Assembly: GCF_038630985.1 (NCBI RefSeq)
Contig: NZ_CP152049.1
Coordinates: 1,197,501-1,261,500 of the forward strand
Direction: 5' to 3'
Length of the DNA stretch: 64,000 nt
Source: Paenibacillus sp. FSL H8-0548
GTDB taxonomy: Bacteria > Bacillota > Bacilli > Paenibacillales > Paenibacillaceae
Part shown: in pieces, positions 54,519 to 63,275 of the stretch
Numbering within the stretch: the stretch's first letter is position 1
Layout: each line of letters begins with the position of its first letter
Program-made: the position numbers and the translations under genes
Notes under the pieces: generated by a model
What the model was told of the DNA's origin: nothing
Database searches by the model: none
Seen by the model: only the letters and a program-made list of their open reading frames with translations

Positions 54519-55163
54519 ATGGCTAATACACATACGTATTCCAAAAGGGAAGAAGTTGCAAACGCAGTTACACATGGAATTGGGGCAGTTTTGAGTATTG
54601 CGGCGCTTGTAGTGCTGATAGTATTCGCTGCAACAAAAGGAACGGCCGTTCATGTCGTGAGCTTTACCATTTATGGGTCAGCCATGCTGCTCCTCTATGC
54701 GGCGTCTACACTCGTGCACAGCACACCAGAGGGAAAAGCGAAGCGGGTGTTCGAGTCGCTGGACCATTCCTTTATTTATGTGTTTATTGCTGGAACTTAT
54801 ACACCTATCCTATTACATATCGTGCAAGGTAAGCTGGGTTGGGTGCTTTTCGGAATCGTCTGGGGAGCTGCTGTAATTGGCGCAGGCTTCAAAGCTTTTT
54901 TTGCTTCGCGTTTCCTGTTTACTTCAACAATCCTCTATATTTTGATGGGCTGGATTATTGTATTTGCATGGAAGCTACTCACCGAGCATCTTGCACCAGG
55001 CGGGGTACAGCTGCTTGTGACAGGAGGCTTGCTGTATACGTTTGGGACGGTGTTTTATATGTGGCGCAGCTTTCCGTATCATCATGCGGTGTGGCATTTA
55101 TTCGTCTTGGCAGGCTCGATTGTTCATTTCTTTGCTATCCTGCTTTACGTGCTGCCCGCTTAG
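54519..55163 (+). CDS. trhA: Hemolysin III/TrhA (PAQR) membrane protein
   Basis: 214 residues, seven transmembrane helices, with the family signatures 'EEVANAVTHGIGAVLS' at the N-terminus, 'SLDHSFIYVFIAGTYTPI' in the middle and 'HHAVWHLFVLAGS' near the C-terminus; the His residues are the zinc ligands of PAQR proteins. Bacillus YqfA/TrhA maintains membrane energetics and fluidity homeostasis. AGGAGGTG precedes the ATG at good distance. Confidence 0.92.
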   Translation: MANTHTYSKREEVANAVTHGIGAVLSIAALVVLIVFAATKGTAVHVVSFTIYGSAMLLLYAASTLVHSTPEGKAKRVFESLDHSFIYVFIAGTYTPILLHIVQGKLGWVLFGIVWGAAVIGAGFKAFFASRFLFTSTILYILMGWIIVFAWKLLTEHLAPGGVQLLVTGGLLYTFGTVFYMWRSFPYHHAVWHLFVLAGSIVHFFAILLYVLPA

Positions 55164-55217
55164 GAAACGCTAGAGGCAAGCAGGCTAGTCGGGAAATAAT
55201 AAATGGCAATGGCTTGC

Positions 55218-56048
55218 CTAAAATGCAATAGCCGGACACCAGCCAGGCGGGTCATTGCAAATGGTTATGGCAAAAGCGGGATCCTCGTTCGCAAGATCGG
55301 CAAAATAGTTGGATAATATATGATTGCCAGAAACCGAGCCCATTCGAAATGAACGTGGAACCTCGCTCCCTGCATGCATGTAGTAATAGGTTTGTTTAGT
55401 TTTGGGAGGCTGGTAGACGAGCGTAGGGAGATGTGGTACGATATCAAACTCGTTCTGCAATCGCCAGTGTGTAGCAATCGACGCATTGTAGCTGCCCGCA
55501 AATTTAGGATCACCGACTCTTGGAGCGCCATAAGTGTATACAATAGGAGCTGTAAATTCAGAGTTGTTAGCCAAATCCAAAGCTGCGAGCGTTGCAAGTG
55601 CACCGCCTAGGCTATGACCCGTAATGAACAGTGGTTTATCTGAAGGAAGCTGACTAATAATCTCAAGAATTTGTACGCGGGCAGACATATAAATATCGGT
55701 AAACCCTTTGTGAGTAAGACCTGCATTTTTGACGGGACGATAGGCCGTTTGCTGTGCAATAAAATCAGATACCCAATCAACAGCAGAGCCGCTGCCGCGA
55801 AAAGCAAGGATCGAGGCTCGTTCTGAAGTGAGCACAAAACCGAATCTTTCCTCGCTGTTATCATATGCTTTGGCTGTAAATTCGCTTGCTAAGCTGTAGG
55901 GTCTTGGCACAAGAAACAGTCCGTCCTTATTATTGTATTGCATGTACGTTTGTCCGCAAACCGCAGCTAGGAATAGGGCAGTTCGAAGATCAAGCTCCTG
56001 TGGTTCTTGTGTGATTCTCTTGCTTGTTCTCATATTGTTTGTTGTCAT
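55218..56048 (-). CDS. Class 3 (lipase_3) lipase family protein
   Basis: 276 residues. The lipase_3 core is clear: 'FRGSGSAVDWVSDF', nucleophile elbow 'FITGHSLGGALATLA' (Ser near 147), 'TYGAPRVGDPKFA' and a final His region ('GNHILSNYF'). ATG 56048 follows GGAGGGATG at 5 nt; a longer frame reaching 56198 would overlap the divergent dehydrogenase start. No signal peptide, so probably intracellular. Confidence 0.88.
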   Translation of the reverse strand: MTTNNMRTSKRITQEPQELDLRTALFLAAVCGQTYMQYNNKDGLFLVPRPYSLASEFTAKAYDNSEERFGFVLTSERASILAFRGSGSAVDWVSDFIAQQTAYRPVKNAGLTHKGFTDIYMSARVQILEIISQLPSDKPLFITGHSLGGALATLAALDLANNSEFTAPIVYTYGAPRVGDPKFAGSYNASIATHWRLQNEFDIVPHLPTLVYQPPKTKQTYYYMHAGSEVPRSFRMGSVSGNHILSNYFADLANEDPAFAITICNDPPGWCPAIAF

Positions 56049-56196
56049 AACATCCCTCCGCTCATACAACGCCAGCCTTACCGATAAAATAGTGTATGTT
56101 GGAGGAGCAGTATAGGTACCTGCGTATAAAAATAGACTTTTTACTAGAACTGCAAGTATAATCGGAGAGTAACCCATTACGAAAGGGGATTCATTC

Positions 56197-57165
56197 ATGT
56201 CAATTCAAATAGGTATTGTTGGTACAGGCTGGTTCGGCATGATGCATGCTGAGAAGCTTGCAAAGCTGGATGGTATTCATGTAACCGCTTTTGTAGCTAC
56301 AAATCAGCAGAAAGCAGATGTAGCTGCGCAAAAATTTGATGGTGCCCGAGGTTATGATTCTGTTCAAAATATGCTCGATGATCGCAAGCTCGATGCAGTA
56401 TACATTTGTGTTCCTCCTTTTGCGCATGGAGAAATTGAGAGTGCATTGCTAGAGAGAAACATTCCATTTCTGGTAGAGAAGCCTATTGGAGTAGACGAGC
56501 AGCTGCCTTCCTCCATATTGAAAGGAATTGAAGATAAGAAGCTGATTACATCGGTAGGCTATCACTTCCGTTATATGGATGGAACGGACCGTGCCAGAGA
56601 GCTGCTTCGCGAGCGTACGACGCTAATGGCACTTGGCTATTGGATGGGATCGATGCCTGGCGTAAGCTGGTGGCGCAAGATGAGCGGCTCCGGCGGACAA
56701 TTTGTGGAGCAGACGACACATGTTGTAGATTTGCTTCGCTATACCGTTGGAGAAGTAACCGAGGTTTATGCAGCGTACGGTGAACGTTATATGAATACGA
56801 TCGAAGAGGGTGTTTCCGTCCCTGACGTAGGTACGGTTACGCTGAAGCTAGCAGGCGGTTCTGTTGCTACCATTAGCAATACATGCGCAATTCCAGCAGG
56901 TGATCGCGCCGGACTACATATTTATACGAATAAAGGTGTGCTGGAGCTAGGGCATCATGGACTTGTTGATATCGAAGCGGGCCGCAAAACGGAATACGCT
57001 AATCGTACAGATCCTTATGAGTTGGAAAATGAAGCTTTTCTTCACGCTGTCAGAACTGGAGATACATCACGGATTCGTTCCTCCTATGCAGATGCTTATT
57101 TGACGCATCGGGTTACGCTTGCTGCCAATGAGTCTGCGCGTACAGGACTGCCAATTAAGCTATAA
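56197..57165 (+). CDS. Gfo/Idh/MocA family oxidoreductase
   Basis: 322 residues. 'IGIVGTGWFGMMHAEKL' opens the Rossmann fold; 'FLVEKPIGVDE' is the EKP motif; the substrate domain has 'GGQFVEQTTHVVDLLRY'. A typical NAD(P)-dependent sugar or inositol dehydrogenase relative. It is the third paralogous family member in this window (others at 6747 and 50859). AAAGGGG precedes the ATG. A terminator follows. Confidence 0.88.
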   Translation: MSIQIGIVGTGWFGMMHAEKLAKLDGIHVTAFVATNQQKADVAAQKFDGARGYDSVQNMLDDRKLDAVYICVPPFAHGEIESALLERNIPFLVEKPIGVDEQLPSSILKGIEDKKLITSVGYHFRYMDGTDRARELLRERTTLMALGYWMGSMPGVSWWRKMSGSGGQFVEQTTHVVDLLRYTVGEVTEVYAAYGERYMNTIEEGVSVPDVGTVTLKLAGGSVATISNTCAIPAGDRAGLHIYTNKGVLELGHHGLVDIEAGRKTEYANRTDPYELENEAFLHAVRTGDTSRIRSSYADAYLTHRVTLAANESARTGLPIKL

Positions 57166-57176
57166 GCAAACTATAA

Positions 57177-57219
57177 AAAAACGTCCCTGAAGGCATCGAG
57201 CCTTTGGGGACGTTTTTTC
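57177..57219 (+). terminator. Intrinsic terminator after the dehydrogenase gene
   Basis: AACGTCCCtGAAGGC-atcga-GCCTTtGGGGACGTT followed by TTTT. Confidence 0.9.
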
Positions 57220-57358
57220 TCGAAATTCGCCTCTATGCCTCCGAACTCCGCGATTCATGCTGCTTGTTGCATAGCCGCATATTGCCGTGGCAAATCACCA
57301 ACCAGCAACCTACGATGTACTTTTGCAGTAGAAACCTCACATGAGGGTGGATACGGGA

Positions 57359-57501
57359 AGCTACATTGCAATTATGCAGCAGAATTAGCTTGCAACGACG
57401 ATTTCCCCCCTCAAAGCATGAATTCTGCTGTAAAAAGTGCAGTCTGCGTGAGTAAGCAAGGGTTGTTACAACAAATCTAATGTACAAAGTGCAATGTAGC
57501 T
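57359..57501. repeat. 143-bp nested inverted-repeat element
   Basis: Outer arms AGCTACATTGCA (57359-57370) and TGCAATGTAGCT (57490-57501) are exact reverse complements. Inner arms CAGCAGAATT (57377-57386) and AATTCTGCTG (57421-57430) are also exact. TGTACTTTTGCAGTAGAA near 57317 resembles the inverted form of a segment near 57421-57440. This could be a MITE-like element or a structured RNA. No gene is present in the spacer 57220-57557. Confidence 0.75.
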
Positions 57502-57557
57502 AAGTTCAGCTCTGCTTAGCTAAGCTAAGTAATAAACCCTTCCGGAAATACCGAGCT

Positions 57558-58763
57558 TTAACTGCGCTTTCTTCGGGATCGCGATTGCAGCTCTGGCTGA
57601 TCAGAAGCAGCAGAAGAAGAAGGGGCTGCACGACTGGAGCGGCTAGCTTTCAGCTTCGACTTCGAGCTCCTAGAACGACTTGGCTGCGGGGAGGCATCGT
57701 CAGTAACGATTTCCTTCGGACTGCGTCCATTGAGCAAATCACCCGTCCAGCCTTTCTTCCATAACCAAATGTACATAATCAGCGTAATGATGAATATAAC
57801 GGAAAGCATGATGCCAAAGCTCCATTTATAATTTTTGAACGGGAGATTATCAAAGTTGACGCCCCATATGCCTCCGATAATCGTAGCGGGCAGGAACAGG
57901 ACGGTAAATATCGTCAGCGTTTTCATAATATCGTTGCCCCGAAAATTAGAGATAGCGTCGTCCATCGAAATTAAAGTGTCGATTTCCAGTGCGTAATGCT
58001 TCAGCAGGGCATCAATTCTCTCAAGCTTATGTGTCATCCTCTTGAAGCTGTCCTTTTCGGTCAGCTCCTCCATGAAAGCTTCTGTAGCTGCACCGTGCAC
58101 CTCCCGGACCGGAATGAATAAATGGCTCCAATGCAATAAATCGTACCGTCTCTCAAAAATAACATCTATAAGGCCAGTACGATTTTCCTTGCGCATCGTT
58201 GTTTCTAATTCGCCAAGTCGCTTCTCGAAGCCATCGAGACCAGTCTGAAAGGTATCCAAAACAATACTGATCATATTAAACAATGCTTCAGGAGCTGTCT
58301 CGCAGCTGCTTAGCTTTGTCTCATGCTCGTAGGATTGAAGCCGCAGAGGCAGTCGCACATCCTCATGTATCGTAATAAGGAGCTGCTCAGTCAACCAGAA
58401 GTGAAAGGGCTGAACATCGGCTTGATCATCCGAGATTTGGAACATAAGCGTCCCATAAAGCACCTTCTCCAAGCTGGGGTTCTCCCCTACAGATATGATA
58501 TTGGTTCGTCTACCTGCACATTCGTCCACCCATAAAGCAGCTTCCGGAAATAATCGCTTTAGCTCCTCCGATCGCTGCTCTGCTGGATCTTGAACGGTTT
58601 TTGTAATAGCTTTAACAGCTCTTTGCTCCTCACGCGCGGCAGCGTTTTGTTTTTGTGCTGCCTTCCTGGTGGGGAAAGTATCTTTTTTCACAGCTTGCGT
58701 ACTTGCTTGCTGGAGTATATGCCATTCCCATCCTGCGGGATAGCGAAGCATCCGGTGGATCAT
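57558..58763 (-). CDS. CorA-family metal transporter with a GVN selectivity loop
   Basis: 401 residues. A large cytoplasmic N-terminal domain with long helices (about 170-285) is followed by two C-terminal transmembrane helices (about 296-315 and 328-348). The selectivity loop reads 'IWGVNFDNLP'; CorA proteins normally have G-M-N there. After the second helix a 50-residue basic Ser/Arg-rich tail ('SRSRSSKSKLKASRSSRA') is unusual for the family. It may carry Mg2+ or another divalent ion such as Co2+ or Zn2+. Transcribed alone. Confidence 0.85.
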   Translation of the reverse strand: MIHRMLRYPAGWEWHILQQASTQAVKKDTFPTRKAAQKQNAAAREEQRAVKAITKTVQDPAEQRSEELKRLFPEAALWVDECAGRRTNIISVGENPSLEKVLYGTLMFQISDDQADVQPFHFWLTEQLLITIHEDVRLPLRLQSYEHETKLSSCETAPEALFNMISIVLDTFQTGLDGFEKRLGELETTMRKENRTGLIDVIFERRYDLLHWSHLFIPVREVHGAATEAFMEELTEKDSFKRMTHKLERIDALLKHYALEIDTLISMDDAISNFRGNDIMKTLTIFTVLFLPATIIGGIWGVNFDNLPFKNYKWSFGIMLSVIFIITLIMYIWLWKKGWTGDLLNGRSPKEIVTDDASPQPSRSRSSKSKLKASRSSRAAPSSSAASDQPELQSRSRRKRS

Positions 58764-59016
58764 CGCTTTGCCTCCTGCTTATCCGATTTTCCAATATCTA
58801 TTCCTCCATCATACCGCGAACGACTATGTTGCACAACCTGAACGCTTTATTAGACAAATACTACAAGGCTTCGTGCCTAATGCTAACAAAATACGACTTA
58901 TTCCGACAAAAACAGGGCATACCAAGATTAGCATTGAACATCATGCTGCTTATGTTATTTGGGCAGCTGCATCGCAAATACATTTGTATATACAAAAGCA
59001 TCTGGAGGGATAGACT

Positions 59017-59571
59017 GTGGCAACAAAAATAGCGATATTTGAAACGGAGCAGCAAGCGATAACAGCGATCGAGCAGCTCGAGCAAGCGGGATTTGTAAAA
59101 AGTGAGCTTAAGGTTCTAGCCAAGGATTCGGAGCATTCCAGAAGGATCGAAAGAGAGAGCGACGTTCATGTCGATGAACTGCGTGAGCTGGAGGCTACGC
59201 CTGATCGGCAAGATTTAGGCATCTTCGGAATGGCTGCTGCAACTGGTTATGCTGGAGCGGGCGTCAATGCCGTTTATGGGATGGCTGGCTACGGCTCCGC
59301 ACCTTATAATGCTGGAGGATTTCCATTTGTAGCAGCAATACTGCTTGGCGACGACGAGCACAGCGAATCTTTAAGGGCGCTTGGAATTGATGATAGCAAG
59401 GCAGAGCTGTGCAGTCAGGAGCTGCAAAGCGGCTCTTTAATTGTTATTGTAGAAACGGATGAAAGCAAATCACTATTGGATAAGGACGGGGGTCCGGATT
59501 TATCGCGGCTTGGAGCTGCTGAAGCTGTATTTCGCGCATGCAATGCTTCTTCCATTACAGACGGGGCTTAG
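59017..59571 (+). CDS. General-stress-protein-17M-like protein (YflT type)
   Basis: 184 residues. The N-terminal 'KIAIFETEQQAITAIEQLEQ' is the conserved start of the GSP17M/YflT family of sigma-B-type stress proteins. A central Gly/Ala-rich hydrophobic stretch (about 65-110) may associate with membrane. Start GTG 59017 follows GGAGG at 8 nt. Function unknown. Confidence 0.72.
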   Translation: MATKIAIFETEQQAITAIEQLEQAGFVKSELKVLAKDSEHSRRIERESDVHVDELRELEATPDRQDLGIFGMAAATGYAGAGVNAVYGMAGYGSAPYNAGGFPFVAAILLGDDEHSESLRALGIDDSKAELCSQELQSGSLIVIVETDESKSLLDKDGGPDLSRLGAAEAVFRACNASSITDGA

Positions 59572-59591
59572 CGCTGTGTAGCTTTGAGGAT

Positions 59592-59662
59592 AAGAAGCCG
59601 CATTTGACACTCGAGAATTAGCAGCATCCGAGCGACAGAATGAGGCTTCTTTCTTTTTTTTC
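59592..59662 (+). terminator. Terminator after the stress protein gene
   Basis: AGAAGCCgCATT...AATGaGGCTTCT outer stem, with CTCG...CGAG inside, followed by a T-rich run. It also lies just after the convergent oxidoreductase gene. Confidence 0.7.
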
Positions 59663-59663
59663 T

Positions 59664-60893
59664 CTAAAGCTTGGATAATGATTTGCGATCCAGCTTTACG
59701 ATGTCTGCTAAGGGATGTCCTTCACCGCGAATAAGATTACTAACCAGCTCAGCCGCGATCATGCTGTATACGGTACCGTTGCCGCCATAGCCGAGGCAGT
59801 AATAAACGTTTTTCCAAGCAGGGTCCGCACCGATAAAGGGCAAGCTGTCACGTGATTCGCCGAAGGTAGCGCTCCATTCGAATTCGACTTTGGCCTGGAG
59901 CTCGGGAAAAAGTGCTTGCAGCTGCTCAAGGAGCTTCTCGCTGTGCTTCCTTCTTCCTAAGGCGCTATGAAGCGGCTGTTCGATCTCTTCATCCAGGCCG
60001 CCGATGACAACACGTCCATCTATCGTTGTACGCATGTATAGATAAGGACGAGCAGTCTCCCAAATCAAATAACGGTCATGCCAGCTTTCAAGATTGGATT
60101 GAACGCCGGTCACGAGTGCATAGGAGCGGTTGATATCTGCTTTGATCAGCTGGCCGCGCAGCTCCTCTGGCTCATAACCGACAGCATATACGACATGCTC
60201 GGCTTCTATTTCATAGCCGTCTGAGGTTCGCAAGCGATGAAGGCCGGACGGAATCGTTTCATGGGAGACGATATCGGTTTGCTCATGGATTTCAAGACCT
60301 TCTGCAACAGCGGCTTCTGCTATGCTATTCACGAATTGCAAAGGATTTATTTCAGCATCGCCGTGGGTGACGATGGCGCCTGGCTTGCGGAAAGGGAAAT
60401 GGCTCGCGATTTCATCCGGCGACCAGAATTCGACGTCCAGACCACAAGCCTTGAGCGCTTCAAATTCTCTCTTAAGCTTAGGCAAATCCTGCTCGGTGGA
60501 AGCATAATAGAGGCTGCTTCTTCTAACTAACCCAACGTCAGCATCAAGCGAAAGGGCGATTTTCTCAAGTGAATCGACGGCAACTTTGCATGCTCGATAG
60601 AAGACCTTAGCATCATTTTCTCCAATTTGATCCATTAAATCACAAAGCATTATATCATTAGACAACTGCAGTAAACCAGTATTCGCAGAAGTGCTTCCGC
60701 CGGCTACGCAGCCTCTCTCGAGCATGATGGTCGAGAGTCCGTTTCGTACGAAGCCTAAGCTGCTGATGACTCCGGACATGCCGCCTCCAATGACAGCAAC
60801 CTTTGTTTTTTTGTTTTGACGAAGCGATGGATATTCCTTAGTACTGCTTAGTGTAACTGGCCAGTATAGGTTGCCGGTATATAGCTCCTTCAA
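59664..60893 (-). CDS. FAD-dependent oxidoreductase (DAO family)
   Basis: 409 residues. Dinucleotide-binding motif 'VAVIGGGMSGVISSLGFV' near 33 (GxGxxG), the 'STSANTGLLQLSND' segment typical of D-amino-acid/glycine oxidase-like proteins, 'HVVYAVGYEPEE' and the C-terminal 'YYCLGYGGNGTVYS' FAD-closing block. Similar Bacillota proteins lack the Rieske domain found in some relatives, as does this one. Substrate unknown. Confidence 0.88.
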   Translation of the reverse strand: MKELYTGNLYWPVTLSSTKEYPSLRQNKKTKVAVIGGGMSGVISSLGFVRNGLSTIMLERGCVAGGSTSANTGLLQLSNDIMLCDLMDQIGENDAKVFYRACKVAVDSLEKIALSLDADVGLVRRSSLYYASTEQDLPKLKREFEALKACGLDVEFWSPDEIASHFPFRKPGAIVTHGDAEINPLQFVNSIAEAAVAEGLEIHEQTDIVSHETIPSGLHRLRTSDGYEIEAEHVVYAVGYEPEELRGQLIKADINRSYALVTGVQSNLESWHDRYLIWETARPYLYMRTTIDGRVVIGGLDEEIEQPLHSALGRRKHSEKLLEQLQALFPELQAKVEFEWSATFGESRDSLPFIGADPAWKNVYYCLGYGGNGTVYSMIAAELVSNLIRGEGHPLADIVKLDRKSLSKL

Positions 60894-60986
60894 TGGTCAT
60901 CCCCCCTTAGCTAGTATTACCCAAATTTACAAATACGAAGCGGGTATTAGCTGATAATGCTGATGGAGGATGACAGCTGCATTTAC

Positions 60987-61865
60987 TTAGTTTTCCTGAC
61001 CTCTGATACTGCGCATTGCTTCGCGATATGCGGTAGGAGATTGCCCATGGAGACGACGAAATTGCTTGGAGAAGTATAAGGCATCTTGAAGCCCTACTGA
61101 GGCTGAAATTTGCTCAATCGTCAGCTCGGAGCGTTCGCGGAGCATCTGGCGCGCTTTATCAATACGGAGTGTAAGCAGGAAGTTGATAGGCGATACGCCA
61201 GTTCTTTGCTTGAACAGGCGAGATAAATAGGCGCGATTGTAACCGAGTGATTCAGCCATCTGCTCAATAGACACCGGATGTGCATACTGCGTAGATAAAT
61301 AGTGAATCACTTGCTGCAGCAAATGGTCGCCATCGGCTTTAGCAGTACGGATCGAGCTTCCGCTCAAAGCATGCAGCGCGGCTTTGTATTCAGCAAACAG
61401 AAGATGCAAATAGCCTAGTGCTTCTAAGTCAGCAGCGATACCACCACTGCGGAAGGTCTCGTAAATTCGCCGGAACAAGATGGCTGCGCGTCTCTTATCA
61501 GAGGTAAAAACGATTTGCTGCTCGCTCTTAAAGCCGGCATCAGCTACGAGTGAAGCCGAATGAGTGCCTGTGAAAGCGACCCAACGATATCGCCATGGCT
61601 CGTCGCTGTCGGATTCGTAGCTGATGAGCTGCTCGGGCTCAATCAAGAAGGTGTGTCCAGCACGAAGCTCGTGCCTAGTGCCATCGCAAACAAATATCCC
61701 TTTGCCCTCTAAGACGATATGCATAAGGTAGAAATCATACACCTTCGGTCCGAGCCGATGGAGCGGCTTCGTTTGGCTCTCGCCGGCGAATAAAATAGTA
61801 AGTGGAGCATTCTCACCGTCTGCGATAACTGGATTGGAGGCCACGGTATACATATCCGGCTGCAT
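60987..61865 (-). CDS. AraC-family regulator, divergent from galK
   Basis: 292 residues: an N-terminal cupin-type sugar-binding half (about 15-160; 'LMHIVLEGKGIFV', 'AGHTFLIEPEQLIS') and a C-terminal double HTH (about 190-285; 'SIEQMAESLGYNRAYLSRLF' and 'TIEQISASVGLQDALYFSKQF'). AraC/MsmR-type activators of sugar genes have this architecture. It lies 200 bp from galK, transcribed in the opposite direction, so control of galK-galE in response to galactosides is likely. Confidence 0.9.
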   Translation of the reverse strand: MQPDMYTVASNPVIADGENAPLTILFAGESQTKPLHRLGPKVYDFYLMHIVLEGKGIFVCDGTRHELRAGHTFLIEPEQLISYESDSDEPWRYRWVAFTGTHSASLVADAGFKSEQQIVFTSDKRRAAILFRRIYETFRSGGIAADLEALGYLHLLFAEYKAALHALSGSSIRTAKADGDHLLQQVIHYLSTQYAHPVSIEQMAESLGYNRAYLSRLFKQRTGVSPINFLLTLRIDKARQMLRERSELTIEQISASVGLQDALYFSKQFRRLHGQSPTAYREAMRSIRGQEN

Positions 61866-62066
61866 TGTACTTTACACCTGCTTTATATTTTGTGGATTCG
61901 TGAACAAATCTAACGTTTATCTAATCATAGCATGTCCCATGCTAAAGTGAAAAGTCACATTAATCCATATAAAAAGCACTTTCCGCCATTTCGTTTTTCA
62001 GCTTGTTGCCTTATACTGAAAATGAAATCAAACCAACAAATTTAATAAAAAGGAACGTGATAGCAA

Positions 62067-63239
62067 ATGGCAAACATTGATACGCTAACACAGCAATTTA
62101 TACAGCAATACGGCGGAGAGGCTAGTGACATTGCAGTGTTTCATGCTCCGGGCCGTGTAAACCTGATTGGTGAGCACACCGACTACAACGGCGGCTACGT
62201 TTTTCCGGCTGCTTTAACATTTGGCACTACACTTCTCATTCGTAAACGTTCTGACCATCAGCTAGGGCTTGCAACGACCAACTTCCCAGCATCGAAAAGC
62301 TTTTCAGTTGATTCAATCGTATATGATGAAGCTGACGATTGGATGAACTATCCGAAGGGGATCGTATATGAGCTTCTACAGGATGGTGTACAGTTCAAGA
62401 ATGGCTATGACTTGTTGTTCCACGGTGAGATTCCTAATGGTGCAGGGCTATCCTCATCGGCATCTATTGAGGTTGTAACGGCATATGCGCTTCTAACGCT
62501 TGAGGGATTGCCGACAGATACAGTGAAAATTGCTCTGCTTGCGCAAAAATCCGAAAATGAGTTTAACGGAGTTAAATGCGGCATCATGGATCAATTCGCA
62601 GTAGCAAACGGTAAAAAGGATCATGCCATTCTATTGATGTGCGATACGCTGGAGTATGACCTTGTACCGTTCGACTCAGGCAGCTACAAGCTGGTCATCG
62701 GAAATACGAACAAGCGCCGTGGTTTAGTGGACTCAGCTTACAATGAGCGCCGTGCGCAGTGTGAGCAAGCAGTTCAAGATTTGCAGGTTGCTTTCCCTGA
62801 GCTAACGCTGCTTGGACAAATCAATCTCGAGCAATTCAATTCATCTAAGCATCTTATTAAGGACGAAATCGTTCGGAAGCGGGCTCAGCATGTCGTGGAG
62901 GAAATTGATCGTGTTCTGCAATCGATCAAAGCGCTCAAAGCAAACGATTTGGCGCAATTCGGTCAACTGATGAATGGCTCGCATGATTCGCTGCGCGATC
63001 TTTATGAAGTGACGGGAGTTGAACTGGACACAATGGTAGCAGCAGCTCGTCAAGTGTCAGGCGTGCTTGGCTCTCGTATGACGGGCGCAGGCTTTGGCGG
63101 TTGTACCGTTTCGCTGGTGCATGAAGACAGCGTAGCAGCATTCCAGGAAGAAGTAGGCCGCAAGTACAGTGAAGCAACAGGCTTGACAGCTGATTTTTAT
63201 GTATGCACGATTGGCAATGGCGTAGAGCGTCTAGTTTAA
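62067..63239 (+). CDS. galK: Galactokinase
   Basis: 390 residues, GHMP kinase family. Galactokinase signature 'GRVNLIGEHTDYNGGYVFP' (about 28-46), ATP-binding 'GAGLSSSAS' (about 126), 'CGIMDQFAVANG' with catalytic Asp (about 172-183) and 'TGAGFGGC' (about 340). It phosphorylates galactose at C1 in the Leloir pathway. AAAAGGAA precedes the ATG. The gap to galE is 36 nt. Confidence 0.97.
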   Translation: MANIDTLTQQFIQQYGGEASDIAVFHAPGRVNLIGEHTDYNGGYVFPAALTFGTTLLIRKRSDHQLGLATTNFPASKSFSVDSIVYDEADDWMNYPKGIVYELLQDGVQFKNGYDLLFHGEIPNGAGLSSSASIEVVTAYALLTLEGLPTDTVKIALLAQKSENEFNGVKCGIMDQFAVANGKKDHAILLMCDTLEYDLVPFDSGSYKLVIGNTNKRRGLVDSAYNERRAQCEQAVQDLQVAFPELTLLGQINLEQFNSSKHLIKDEIVRKRAQHVVEEIDRVLQSIKALKANDLAQFGQLMNGSHDSLRDLYEVTGVELDTMVAAARQVSGVLGSRMTGAGFGGCTVSLVHEDSVAAFQEEVGRKYSEATGLTADFYVCTIGNGVERLV

Positions 63240-63275
63240 CTAGCATTCAACCTATATGGAGAGGGGAAATGAACA

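Noticed and set aside
58655..59032. 125-codon frame on the plus strand
   Set aside because: It overlaps the start of the corA-like gene on the other strand and the start of the stress gene in another frame, and has no RBS.
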